Below, in pieces: positions 1 through 6,753 of a stretch of 11,098 bases of DNA (position 1 is the first letter of the stretch; each line of letters opens with the position of its first letter). Source of the DNA: Candidatus Izemoplasma sp. (GTDB lineage: Bacteria > Bacillota_I > Bacilli_A > Izemoplasmatales > Izemoplasmataceae); NCBI GenBank assembly GCA_029939615.1, contig JAOZSP010000034.1:1-11098 (forward strand), read 5' to 3'. A program made the position numbers and the translations under genes. A model generated the notes under the pieces. It was not told where the DNA came from. It ran no database searches and saw only the letters and a list, made by a program, of their open reading frames with translations.

Positions 1-33
1 CAAAAGATATTAAAAAATAAATATGATTATCAA

Positions 34-993
34 ATGGAGGAATTTGCAGTATACGAAATTGCTTATAAGAAAAGTAAACACCTATTAATTCTGTCAGTGT
101 TATTTGCATTAGTTTCTATTTTCTATATTCTTGATGCTACAGGAGTAATTAATACTTTTATGAATTTTAGTATATTTGTATTTCTATTCTTAATTCTTAT
201 TATTGTTCCATTTGCTTTGAAAAAGGGGAGTAAATTCGATGCTATTATTGTAACACCTGAATTTTTGATTCAACGAACAGCTAAAAAGGAATTTTCGATT
301 GTTAGGTTTAACGATATTACAAAATTTAGAATAAATAGCGATGGAATAAATATTAAAAGTAATAAAGGTGCTATTTTATTAGGTCTTGATTTGTTTAGAG
401 AAGAAATTGATCCAATTATCGATATTTTAGAAGCAAAAGGAAAAACATTTGATTCAGAAAAAGATTATATGGTAAGACCTATTGAGATAAAGATAAAAGA
501 TAATAAAATCATTATCATAGATATTGAAGAAACTTCAAAATCTGAAACTGATGTATTCTACGCTCAATGCGCTGTTGATTATGAGATGTTAACACCTGGA
601 TTCATTAATGAAATTATTTTTAGAAATAGTATGGTTGAAAGTTCATGTGTGGAAAATCAAAATTTAACGATTAGACTAAATCGTTTTGAAGTCAAAGGTG
701 GACATCCAGAAAATACAACTTTCGGAAGTATTGATGTTGAAGATTGTATTCTTGCTTTTGAAGCTGTTAAATTGAAAAAATTAATTCTTCAAGACACTCA
801 CAAAAAGGATGAACCAGATTTAGAGTTAGATTTAGATGTTAATTTAATTGTAAAATATTTAGAAAACGCTATGATTTCACATTGGAGAAGTCTTGGTAAG
901 AATATTGATTTATACTTTGCAACAGGGGTTCATATGCTACAAGTATCATTTAGTTTTAAAGAAGTAATTATTGGATGGAACAAACAAAAATAA
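34..993 (+). CDS. Two-TM membrane protein, possible PH-like domain; 5' end uncertain
   Basis: Function unknown. The 319-residue reading has two hydrophobic segments (about residues 16-36 and 43-61, the second ending in a KKGSK basic stop-transfer), then a beta-rich stretch (about 65-140, containing FDAIIVTPEFLI and RFNDITKFRI) and a mostly soluble C-terminal half. Two N-terminal TM helices followed by a short PH-like beta domain recall the STM3941-type / bacterial PH proteins; this is a weak resemblance judged by eye. The start is unresolved. ATG 34 has no Shine-Dalgarno in front of it, and the frame is open back to base 1 (QKILKNKYDYQ), so the real start may lie left of the window; on the other hand, a start just before the first TM is usual for such proteins. 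The C-terminal half (about 150-319) matches nothing I know. The stop codon is built into the following terminator hairpin. Confidence 0.6.
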   Translation: MEEFAVYEIAYKKSKHLLILSVLFALVSIFYILDATGVINTFMNFSIFVFLFLILIIVPFALKKGSKFDAIIVTPEFLIQRTAKKEFSIVRFNDITKFRINSDGINIKSNKGAILLGLDLFREEIDPIIDILEAKGKTFDSEKDYMVRPIEIKIKDNKIIIIDIEETSKSETDVFYAQCAVDYEMLTPGFINEIIFRNSMVESSCVENQNLTIRLNRFEVKGGHPENTTFGSIDVEDCILAFEAVKLKKLILQDTHKKDEPDLELDLDVNLIVKYLENAMISHWRSLGKNIDLYFATGVHMLQVSFSFKEVIIGWNKQK

Positions 994-1020
994 GTGATTT
1001 CCTAATCACTTATTTTTTTT
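988..1020 (+). terminator. Rho-independent terminator after the membrane protein gene
   Basis: A 12-bp inverted repeat, AAATAAGTGATT / AATCACTTATTT, encloses a TCCT loop and runs into eight or more T. The TAA stop codon (991-993) lies in the left arm, so the gene and its terminator overlap. It separates this gene from the promoter starting two bases downstream. Confidence 0.85.
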
Positions 1021-1021
1021 G

Positions 1022-1050
1022 TTGCGACAAATTATCTGCGATAGTATAAT
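1022..1050 (+). promoter_or_regulatory. Sigma-A promoter of the MFS gene
   Basis: TTGCGA (1022-1027), a 17-base spacer, then a perfect TATAAT (1045-1050). Transcription would start near 1057, essentially at the Shine-Dalgarno, giving a leader of only about 14 nt with no room for a riboswitch or attenuator. Any control must therefore act at or upstream of the promoter. Confidence 0.75.
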
Positions 1051-1058
1051 TAATAATA

Positions 1059-1065
1059 GAGGTGA
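1059..1065 (+). promoter_or_regulatory. Shine-Dalgarno deciding the MFS start
   Basis: GAGGTGA lies five bases before ATG 1071. The in-frame GTG at 1062 is part of this Shine-Dalgarno and cannot be the start, so the protein begins MIPECTDKK. Confidence 0.85.
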
Positions 1066-1070
1066 CAACT

Positions 1071-2300
1071 ATGATTCCAGAATGTACTGACAAAAAGCAA
1101 ATTTATAAATTTGGTTTATATGGATTATTAAAAAACCTAAGGTTTTTTGAACCTTATTTATGGGTATATTTTTTAGTTTCTGGATTAACATTTTTTGAAA
1201 TTGGTATTCTTGTAGCTGTAAGAGAAGCAATTGTCTACATTTTTGAAATTCCCTCTGGGGTTTTTGCAGATCGTTTTGGAAAGAAAAACGAATTAGTCTT
1301 ATGCTTTATATTATATATTTTTAGTTTTATAATGTTTTTCTTATCATCTAATATTTATATGTTTGTTATTGGTATGGCTTTGTATGGTTTTGGTGAAGCG
1401 TTTAGATCAGGAACACACAAAGCAATGATTATGGAATTTCTAGATTATAATAAAGTTAAAGAAAGTAAAAGTAGAGTTTATGGTTTAACAAGAAGCTACT
1501 CTAATATTGGATCGGTCTTATCAAGTATTTCCGGGATTTTTATTATATTGTTTTCACCAGATATATCTTACTTGTTCTTAGTTGCGATAATTCCATATTT
1601 ACTAGATTTAGTTTTAATTCTTACTTATCCGGAATATTTGAATGCTAAGCAAGACAATTCTTTTGTTTTCAAGGATTTTCTCAAGGAAAACATTCTAAGT
1701 ATAAAGTATACATTTAGCACAAAAAAACTTAACATTTTAATACTGGAATCATCGTCTTATCATGCAGTGTTCAAAACGTTGAGAGATTTTATTCAACCAA
1801 TAATTTTAGCTATTGGAGTATATTACGTGTTATTTAGTCAATTTAGTGATGATGAAAATATACTTATATATGTAGGACTTATTTATGCCCTTGCTCAGTT
1901 ATTTAGTGTTTTTGCAACAAGGAATGCATACCGTTTAGAAAAGTATATTGATTCTAATAGTATATTAAATATAGTTTGGTTATTAACAGCAATATCAATT
2001 GTTATGTTAGGTCTTATGATTAACAATATATATGTTGTAGTTATTTCATTTGTGTTATTTTATGTGTACTTGAATATAAGAAAACCGTTTATGGTGGAAA
2101 AAATCGCGAATAATACTGAAAGCAATAAAAGAGCCAGTGTTCTTTCTATTGAATCACAAATTACTTCATTAATAATTGTGATTTTAGCTCCGATTTTAGG
2201 ATATCTAAGTGAAAGATATTCAATAAAAGTTATGCTGGTTTCGTTTGGTGTATTTATGTTAATAATGTACATTATTAAACCAAAACAAAAAAGTGCCTAG
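1071..2300 (+). CDS. MFS transporter
   Basis: A 409-residue, very hydrophobic protein of normal length for a 12-TM major facilitator superfamily carrier, expected in the cytoplasmic membrane. The MFS motif A loop between TM2 and TM3 is clear: GVFADRFGKK at residues 63-72, with the usual Gly, Asp, Arg and basic pair. A long hydrophilic linker around residues 190-220 (after ILTYPEYLN) fits the central loop between the two six-helix halves. The substrate cannot be read from the sequence; many low-GC Gram-positive homologues are called drug or sugar efflux carriers, but I see nothing specific. The start is ATG 1071, set by GAGGTGA. The gene has its own promoter and converges on pckA: the two stop codons overlap in CTAG at the centre of a shared terminator. 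No truncation is seen. Confidence 0.88.
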   Translation: MIPECTDKKQIYKFGLYGLLKNLRFFEPYLWVYFLVSGLTFFEIGILVAVREAIVYIFEIPSGVFADRFGKKNELVLCFILYIFSFIMFFLSSNIYMFVIGMALYGFGEAFRSGTHKAMIMEFLDYNKVKESKSRVYGLTRSYSNIGSVLSSISGIFIILFSPDISYLFLVAIIPYLLDLVLILTYPEYLNAKQDNSFVFKDFLKENILSIKYTFSTKKLNILILESSSYHAVFKTLRDFIQPIILAIGVYYVLFSQFSDDENILIYVGLIYALAQLFSVFATRNAYRLEKYIDSNSILNIVWLLTAISIVMLGLMINNIYVVVISFVLFYVYLNIRKPFMVEKIANNTESNKRASVLSIESQITSLIIVILAPILGYLSERYSIKVMLVSFGVFMLIMYIIKPKQKSA

Positions 2301-2312
2301 GCACTTTTTTTT
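2288..2312. terminator. Bidirectional terminator containing both convergent stop codons
   Basis: 2288-2309 is a perfect 22-bp palindrome: five A, GTGC, central CTAG, GCAC, five T. The T run continues to 2312 on the plus strand, and on the minus strand the A-rich bases at 2283-2292 give the matching U tract. Read either way it forms a GTGC/GCAC hairpin with A-U flanks. TAG at 2298-2300 stops the MFS gene and TAG at 2299-2297 stops pckA, so both proteins end in Lys-Ser-Ala encoded by the stem. Confidence 0.85.
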
Positions 2313-3934
2313 AAGTTATTTAGAATTTCTTGGATACTATTTTTGGCTTCAATTGGTAGAATGTCATGTCCTTTTAAATTGTCAATAAAAGATATTCTTG
2401 ATATTAAACGACTTTCAAGTAAATCAATATACTTTGAATCATTAAAATTAGGAATGAAACCTTGAACAGGAGATACTTCAATTTGTTTTAATTTATCAAA
2501 TGGTTTAAAGATGATATCGTTTGTAACTATTTTTTCAATTAAACCTAAAGTGATTTTTGGAGTGATTTTCTTGTCTAAGAAGAACCCGGTATTTAAAACA
2601 TAGCAATCTACATGTCTGTTTTCAAACAAATCTCTAAATTTAGCGTAGTCAGTACTTAATGGATATAACCTGAAAGGATTAGCATATGGTTCAATAATAA
2701 GTTGGTCTGCAATAACTCCATGTTCAGCACTTGACCTCTTTGTAGCTAATGTAGCACCTAGAGTGCTTGCGAGAGTGCTTGAATTAATTTTTAGAATTGG
2801 TGGTAATGAGTCATCTTTCATTATCCAAAAGATAGCATCAATCTTATTACTAAACTTGTAAGCACGTTTTTTTGTCCAAAATTTTGATTTGATAGCTCGA
2901 CCATTTCCATTTCTAATATCCTCTGTAACTGGAACTAGTAAACCATGATTGTCAATTGTAACAGCGACGTTTTGAATTGTTAATAAGTACTTGTTATCGG
3001 GATCGTTAGTAGGGTAATCTTGAACTTTATCGAAGTAAGAAGGCTCCATTGAAATACTTGAACCATCAATATTGGAAATTATAAAAGCATCATCATGTAA
3101 AACAGTAACATCAAATTTTCCTTGGTGTTTTGAGTGTGTGATAGTGCTTTTCCCACTACCACTTAATCCGAAAACACCTGCAATAAATGTTTTATCATTT
3201 TCTAAATTAAATCGTTTTTGTCCACCATGGCAAGCAGTGTAATTATGTCTTGAAGCAACTGACCAACCCATGGTTAGAGTTGCTTTTTTAAATTCTCCAA
3301 AGTATCTTAAACCAAGTAATGCTCCACAGTTATTTTGGTGATCAAACAAACTGAGACCTGTATCAAACCCTGTAATAAATTCATCTGGATCAGAGTATAA
3401 GAAAATGTCACCTTCATTAATAACAGTTGAGTCGTTATAAAGTTTGTTCATTTCAGTAGTTTTATTTTGGAAATTTAACATCCAAGAGTAAAGAGTATTT
3501 TCATAACCCTCAGGAACTAGTAAATGAGCTTTAACAATGAAATCTTTATGAAGACCAACATAAACAACACCGTGATACATTTTTTTCTTTCTGGAATTGA
3601 AAATTGCATCTCTTAAGATATTTGCATAATCTTCAAGATTTGAATTATCAATTAGCCTTCTAACTTTTGCTTGTCTACCAGTTATTATTCCATCATTGAA
3701 AATTAAAACATTTGAATCTTGAGGAAGTCCTAGTTCAACTGCGTTATGTACTTTTAAGTCACTAATAATAGTTCCTTTTGCGTTTTTAGCAAGTTCATAT
3801 GCTTGAGAAATAGAAGTTATTTTGAGAACATTATTACGATAAAATGCTGTTTCAATTGTAGAACGAATACGGCTGAATAAATGAGGAGAAGCGGTCCCGA
3901 TTTCTGATCTTTCTAATTTACTTCTTGTAGACAT
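2297..3934 (-). CDS. pckA: ATP-type phosphoenolpyruvate carboxykinase, divergent
   Basis: Family reaction: oxaloacetate + ATP = PEP + CO2 + ADP, in the cytosol, linking the C4-acid pool to gluconeogenesis or, run backwards, conserving ATP. The 545 residues match the usual length of about 540. Visible elements, in order: TGR (85-87, substrate Arg); YFGEFKK (211-217, metal/substrate Lys); the His of ACHGG (236); P-loop GLSGSGKS (256-263); kinase-2 Asp pair DD (281-282); EDIR (338-341); LPPI (377-380); and VLNTG (446-450). Spacing agrees with the E. coli enzyme, for example 19 residues from Lys to His. It is divergent: the familiar RSPxDK is GRQAKV, DDEHGW is DDAFII and MHCSA is TACHGG. All catalytic residues I can place are kept, so activity is likely, but a shifted role is possible. 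AGGAGG lies eight bases before ATG 3934. It is last in the buk-ptb-pckA operon, 12 nt after the ptb stop. Confidence 0.85.
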   Translation of the reverse strand: MSTRSKLERSEIGTASPHLFSRIRSTIETAFYRNNVLKITSISQAYELAKNAKGTIISDLKVHNAVELGLPQDSNVLIFNDGIITGRQAKVRRLIDNSNLEDYANILRDAIFNSRKKKMYHGVVYVGLHKDFIVKAHLLVPEGYENTLYSWMLNFQNKTTEMNKLYNDSTVINEGDIFLYSDPDEFITGFDTGLSLFDHQNNCGALLGLRYFGEFKKATLTMGWSVASRHNYTACHGGQKRFNLENDKTFIAGVFGLSGSGKSTITHSKHQGKFDVTVLHDDAFIISNIDGSSISMEPSYFDKVQDYPTNDPDNKYLLTIQNVAVTIDNHGLLVPVTEDIRNGNGRAIKSKFWTKKRAYKFSNKIDAIFWIMKDDSLPPILKINSSTLASTLGATLATKRSSAEHGVIADQLIIEPYANPFRLYPLSTDYAKFRDLFENRHVDCYVLNTGFFLDKKITPKITLGLIEKIVTNDIIFKPFDKLKQIEVSPVQGFIPNFNDSKYIDLLESRLISRISFIDNLKGHDILPIEAKNSIQEILNNLKKSA

Positions 3935-3946
3935 ATTTTTTGCCTC

Positions 3947-4849
3947 CTACAGATTTGCAACTAAAGCACTTAGTGCAATAGAATAAAATTTACTTTCTTT
4001 TGAGTCCGCGCGACTTGTTAAAACGATTGGTTTTTTAGCACCAGCAATAACACTTGCCCCAGTCGCATTTGCTAAAAACATCATTGTTTTATAAAAAATA
4101 TTTCCTGCTTCAATTCGTGGCATAACTAAGATATCTATTTCACCAGCTATTGGATCATTGATTCCTTTGTGAATGGCAGCTTCTTTACTAATTGCATTAT
4201 CTAATGCAAAAGGGCCACCAATTATACAATTTTTAATAATGCCGTTTTTGTTCATTTTTACTAACTCAGATGCATCTAATGTAGCTTGCATTTGAGGATT
4301 AACTTTTTCAACTGCTCCAATTATTCCTACTTTTGGATTGTTATTATCAAGAGCACGAGCAATTTTTAAACTGTTTTCAATAATTTGTCTTTTTTCATCA
4401 AGGGATGGTGCAATATTCATTGCTCCATCAGTCATATATATCAATTTATTATGAGTTGATACTTCTAATACTGATACATGAGATATTCTATTTGATGTGC
4501 GCAATCCAAATTCTTTATTAAGTGCAGCTTTTAATATGATGCTAGTATCCACTAAACCTTTCATAAGGAAAAAACCGTCATTTTTACTTACTAGTTTTAC
4601 CGCTTGTAAACAAGCTGTTTCTTTATTGGGTTCATTAATTATTTGATAATTGTTTTGATCATATTCAAGATTTGATAGAAGAAGTTGAATTTTACTTTCG
4701 TCGCCCACTAAAATACCTTTAATAATATTTTCTTTTCTAGCAAGTTCGACTGCTTCTAAAACATGTTCATCAGCAGCACAGGCAACAACAAGTGTTTTTG
4801 TTTCAATCTGTTTAGCTTTATTAACTAGTTCGTCGATAGTTTTAATCAT
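3947..4849 (-). CDS. ptb: Phosphate butyryltransferase
   Basis: Reaction: butyryl-CoA + Pi = butyryl phosphate + CoA, a cytosolic step paired with butyrate kinase; the family also accepts branched and other short acyl-CoAs. The 300 residues equal the classical clostridial enzyme in length, and the N-terminus (MIKTIDELVNKAK) resembles it closely. Family features seen: ACAADEHVLEAVELARK near residue 24, a helix-rich first half, the SHVSVLEVS strand and LIYMTDGAMNIAPSLDEKRQI in the centre, and the Gly-rich end (ANATGASVIAGAKKPIVLTSRAD). An upstream GTG at 4855 is in frame, but AGGGGTG at 4861-4855 is spaced correctly (5 nt) for ATG 4849, so I start there. The gene begins 10 nt after the buk stop, and its own TAG is part of the pckA Shine-Dalgarno. 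The order buk then ptb is the reverse of the common clostridial ptb-buk. Confidence 0.92.
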   Translation of the reverse strand: MIKTIDELVNKAKQIETKTLVVACAADEHVLEAVELARKENIIKGILVGDESKIQLLLSNLEYDQNNYQIINEPNKETACLQAVKLVSKNDGFFLMKGLVDTSIILKAALNKEFGLRTSNRISHVSVLEVSTHNKLIYMTDGAMNIAPSLDEKRQIIENSLKIARALDNNNPKVGIIGAVEKVNPQMQATLDASELVKMNKNGIIKNCIIGGPFALDNAISKEAAIHKGINDPIAGEIDILVMPRIEAGNIFYKTMMFLANATGASVIAGAKKPIVLTSRADSKESKFYSIALSALVANL

Positions 4850-4854
4850 AGCCA

Positions 4855-4861
4855 CACCCCT
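4855..4861 (-). promoter_or_regulatory. Shine-Dalgarno deciding the ptb start
   Basis: AGGGGTG on the minus strand overlaps the buk TAG stop and sits five bases before ATG 4849. The in-frame GTG at 4855 would leave essentially no spacer, so ATG 4849 is preferred. Termination on buk right at this site suggests translational coupling. Confidence 0.75.
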
Positions 4862-5927
4862 ATTTATATTCTTTGTATGATTCTGTATTGTTTAAAACAC
4901 GAAGAGCACCATAAGCTAATGCTTCCATTTCGTCTTCACCTGGGAAAACCATCACTTGTGAAATAAAGGAAATACTATCTTCAATAGATTTAATTATAAA
5001 CTTATCATAAGCAAGACCACCAGTTAATATAATAGCGTCTACATTTCCTTTTAAAACTGTAGCACAACTTCCAATCTCTTTAGCGATTTGATAACACATA
5101 ACTTCAGTCATAAATTTTGCTTGATGGTCACCAGACTTGATACGCTTTTCAATTTCAAATCCATCATTAGTTCCTAAGTATGCAACAAGCCCACCATTTC
5201 CATAGTTCATTCGTTGCATTTGTTTTAATGTGTAGTTACCACTTAGTGCCATTTTGTATAATGGACCCAGTGGAACTGTTCCACTACGTTCAGGCGACAT
5301 TGGTCCATCACCGTCAAGAGCATTATTAACATCGATTACATGTCCTTTTTCATGAACACCAACACTAATACCTCCTCCTAAATGTGCAACTATAAGGTTC
5401 AATTCTTTATAATCTTTATTAAGCTGTCTAGAAGCTTTTAGAGTAACAGCTTTTTGATTTAATGCATGAAATAAACTTTGTCTTTTTATTGATGGCATCC
5501 CAGTGAATCTTGCAATGTCATTCATCTCGTCAACAGAAACAGGGTCAACGATAAAAGCAGGGATATTTCTTGCGTCTGCAAGATTTTTTGCGATAACACA
5601 GCCTAGGTTACTTGCGTGTTCACCTCGTGGAGCTTCTTCAACGAAATCAATCATTGCTTTATTAACTAGATATGTTCCACCTTCGATAGGGTTTAACATA
5701 CCGCCACGACCTACTACTGCATCAAGTGAGTCAATTGATATTTTATCTTCTTTTAATGTATCTAATATAGCACTTTTACGGAAATCTAATTGATCATAGA
5801 TATGTTCAAATGAATTTATCATTTCTGTGCTATGTTTTATACTTTTTTTATAAACTATTTCTTTATTTTTATAAATTGCAATTTTTGTAGAAGTACTACC
5901 GGGATTAATTGCTAGAATATTAAACAT
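4860..5927 (-). CDS. buk: Butyrate kinase
   Basis: Reaction: butyryl phosphate + ADP = butyrate + ATP, the substrate-level phosphorylation step of butyrate formation; reversible, and able to use isobutyrate or valerate in some homologues. It belongs to the acetate/butyrate kinase fold (ASKHA). The 355 residues match the family. Motifs: NPGSTSTK (8-15, phosphate 1), VGRGG, PRGEHASN, KRQSLFHALNQKA, AHLGGGISVGVH (phosphate 2), NNALDGDGPMSPERSG, LTGGLAYDK (adenosine), and PGEDEMEALAYGALR near the C-terminus. Nothing is missing. The start ATG 5927 has AGGAGG at 5940-5935, seven bases away. It is the first gene of buk-ptb-pckA and lies directly behind a strong promoter with a cre box. With the thiolase at the right end of the window it supports a butyrate pathway; a branched-chain-acid role cannot be excluded. 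Confidence 0.95.
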   Translation of the reverse strand: MFNILAINPGSTSTKIAIYKNKEIVYKKSIKHSTEMINSFEHIYDQLDFRKSAILDTLKEDKISIDSLDAVVGRGGMLNPIEGGTYLVNKAMIDFVEEAPRGEHASNLGCVIAKNLADARNIPAFIVDPVSVDEMNDIARFTGMPSIKRQSLFHALNQKAVTLKASRQLNKDYKELNLIVAHLGGGISVGVHEKGHVIDVNNALDGDGPMSPERSGTVPLGPLYKMALSGNYTLKQMQRMNYGNGGLVAYLGTNDGFEIEKRIKSGDHQAKFMTEVMCYQIAKEIGSCATVLKGNVDAIILTGGLAYDKFIIKSIEDSISFISQVMVFPGEDEMEALAYGALRVLNNTESYKEYK

Positions 5928-5968
5928 TATGTATCCTCCTCTAGTTGTTTTCTTAAAAACTCGACTAC

Positions 5969-5997
5969 ATTATAACATGATAGCGTTTTCACCTCAA
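5969..5997 (-). promoter_or_regulatory. Sigma-A promoter of buk-ptb-pckA
   Basis: On the minus strand: TTGAGG (5997-5992), a 17-base spacer, extended TGT then a perfect TATAAT (5974-5969). Just upstream of the -35 is an A-rich stretch (about 6001-6019) like an UP element. The predicted start is near 5962, giving a leader of about 35 nt before buk, too short for a riboswitch. The spacer is occupied by a cre box. Confidence 0.82.
5978..5991 (-). promoter_or_regulatory. CcpA catabolite-responsive element (cre)
   Basis: TGAAAACGCTATCA on the minus strand fits the cre consensus TGWAANCGNTNWCA at every position. It starts at the base after the -35 hexamer and ends three bases before the -10. A repressor bound here would block RNA polymerase, so CcpA/HPr-Ser-P is expected to turn the operon down on preferred sugars. 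CcpA activation usually uses a cre upstream of the -35, which is not the case here. The site is seen directly; the regulator gene is not in the window. Confidence 0.8.
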
Positions 5998-6133
5998 CAG
6001 ATATTTTATACTTTTTTTACTGTTGTAGTTAAGCCCTAGAATAAGCCATTAATACATGATGAAAATCTTAAAATTTACCAAATGATTTAATTGATTTAAA
6101 AATATGGCTCATATATGACCTTTTTCATATATA

Positions 6134-6155
6134 TATAATAATATAATATTATAAT
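6134..6155 (+). promoter_or_regulatory. Candidate promoter region for the methyltransferase-GH3 operon
   Basis: Three TATAAT hexamers at 6134, 6142 and 6150 are spaced exactly 8 bp apart in a run of A and T. None has a good -35 at 16-18 bp (ATATAT, CCTTTT, ATATAT), so which one works, if any, cannot be told. The rest of the divergent gap (5998-6133) shows no terminator, tRNA or small ORF that I can support. Confidence 0.35.
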
Positions 6156-6189
6156 TACTTAAAGACAAATGAAAGGTGTGAGTATTATT

Positions 6190-6753
6190 ATGATATATAT
6201 TATAATAGGTTTGATTGGATTTGTCTTTTTCCTGATTTTTGATTTGTTATCACTTAAGAATCGTATTATCAGCAAATATATTTTTGCTTTAACAGGATTA
6301 TTCCTTGTTATTTACAGTACCGTGAAGATAATAAGATTACCTTCTGATACTTTTGTAAACAATACCACACAAATTATTAGCTTAGATTTAGCTATAATCT
6401 TTTTTGGGTTGCTAATTTACTCTGTATTTATTGAAGTTGGAGTAAAAACATATAGACAAATTGCTGAGCATTCACTTGTAACTAATGGTACATATTCGTT
6501 AGTTAGACACCCTGGAGTAGTTTGGTTATTCTTAACTTACTTTTTTGGATCCGTGTTCTTTGAAAATAGTTTTTTACTTATTACCGCAATAGTTTGGACA
6601 ATTATTAACACTATATATATCGTACTTCAAGAAAAATTAGTTCTTAAAAAATTGTTTAATAATTACGGTGAATATATTAAAGCAACACCTATGATACTTC
6701 CCAATATTACTAGCTTAAGAAAATTTATTACTATACAAAATTGGAGGAAATAA
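6190..6753 (+). CDS. Isoprenylcysteine carboxyl methyltransferase-like membrane protein
   Basis: A 187-residue integral membrane protein of the ICMT/PEMT-like superfamily of SAM-dependent methyltransferases. Hydrophobic segments lie at about residues 2-20, 30-47, 62-81, 110-124 and 127-147. The family signature is in the last third: RHP (106-108), then E148 after the last helix pair, then YGEYIKATPMILP (159-171), the pattern that binds SAM in this family. Bacterial members have few known substrates; a carboxyl group or lipid headgroup is plausible but not shown. Start choice: ATG 6190 with AAAGGTG at 6172-6178 (11-nt spacer, rather long) gives a first TM right at the N-terminus. ATG 6169 (seven residues longer) lacks a Shine-Dalgarno but cannot be ruled out. 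The stop TAA overlaps the GH3 start ATG by one base (TAATG), implying translational coupling and a shared task. Confidence 0.75.
   Translation: MIYIIIGLIGFVFFLIFDLLSLKNRIISKYIFALTGLFLVIYSTVKIIRLPSDTFVNNTTQIISLDLAIIFFGLLIYSVFIEVGVKTYRQIAEHSLVTNGTYSLVRHPGVVWLFLTYFFGSVFFENSFLLITAIVWTIINTIYIVLQEKLVLKKLFNNYGEYIKATPMILPNITSLRKFITIQNWRK
6743..6747 (+). promoter_or_regulatory. Shine-Dalgarno deciding the GH3 start
   Basis: GGAGG inside the end of the methyltransferase gene, five bases before ATG 6753. The in-frame TTG at 6741 lies in front of and partly within this site and is not a believable start. Confidence 0.82.

Noticed and set aside
2060..2272. Minus-strand reading of 70 codons within the MFS gene
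   Set aside because: It lies fully antisense to a well-supported membrane protein gene, has no Shine-Dalgarno and no protein-like character; a shadow.
5503..5793. Plus-strand reading of 96 codons opposite buk
   Set aside because: Antisense to conserved buk motifs, low-complexity Ser/Ile-rich translation, no ribosome site; a shadow.
6044..6109. AGCCAT/ATGGCT inverted repeat in the divergent gap as a possible small RNA or riboswitch
   Set aside because: Six-base arms 54 nt apart in AT-rich DNA are expected by chance; no terminator or further stem supports an RNA.
6109..6125. TCATATATGA palindrome followed by five T as a terminator
   Set aside because: The palindrome is all weak pairs and its centre is out of register with the flanking GG/CC; no stable hairpin forms.
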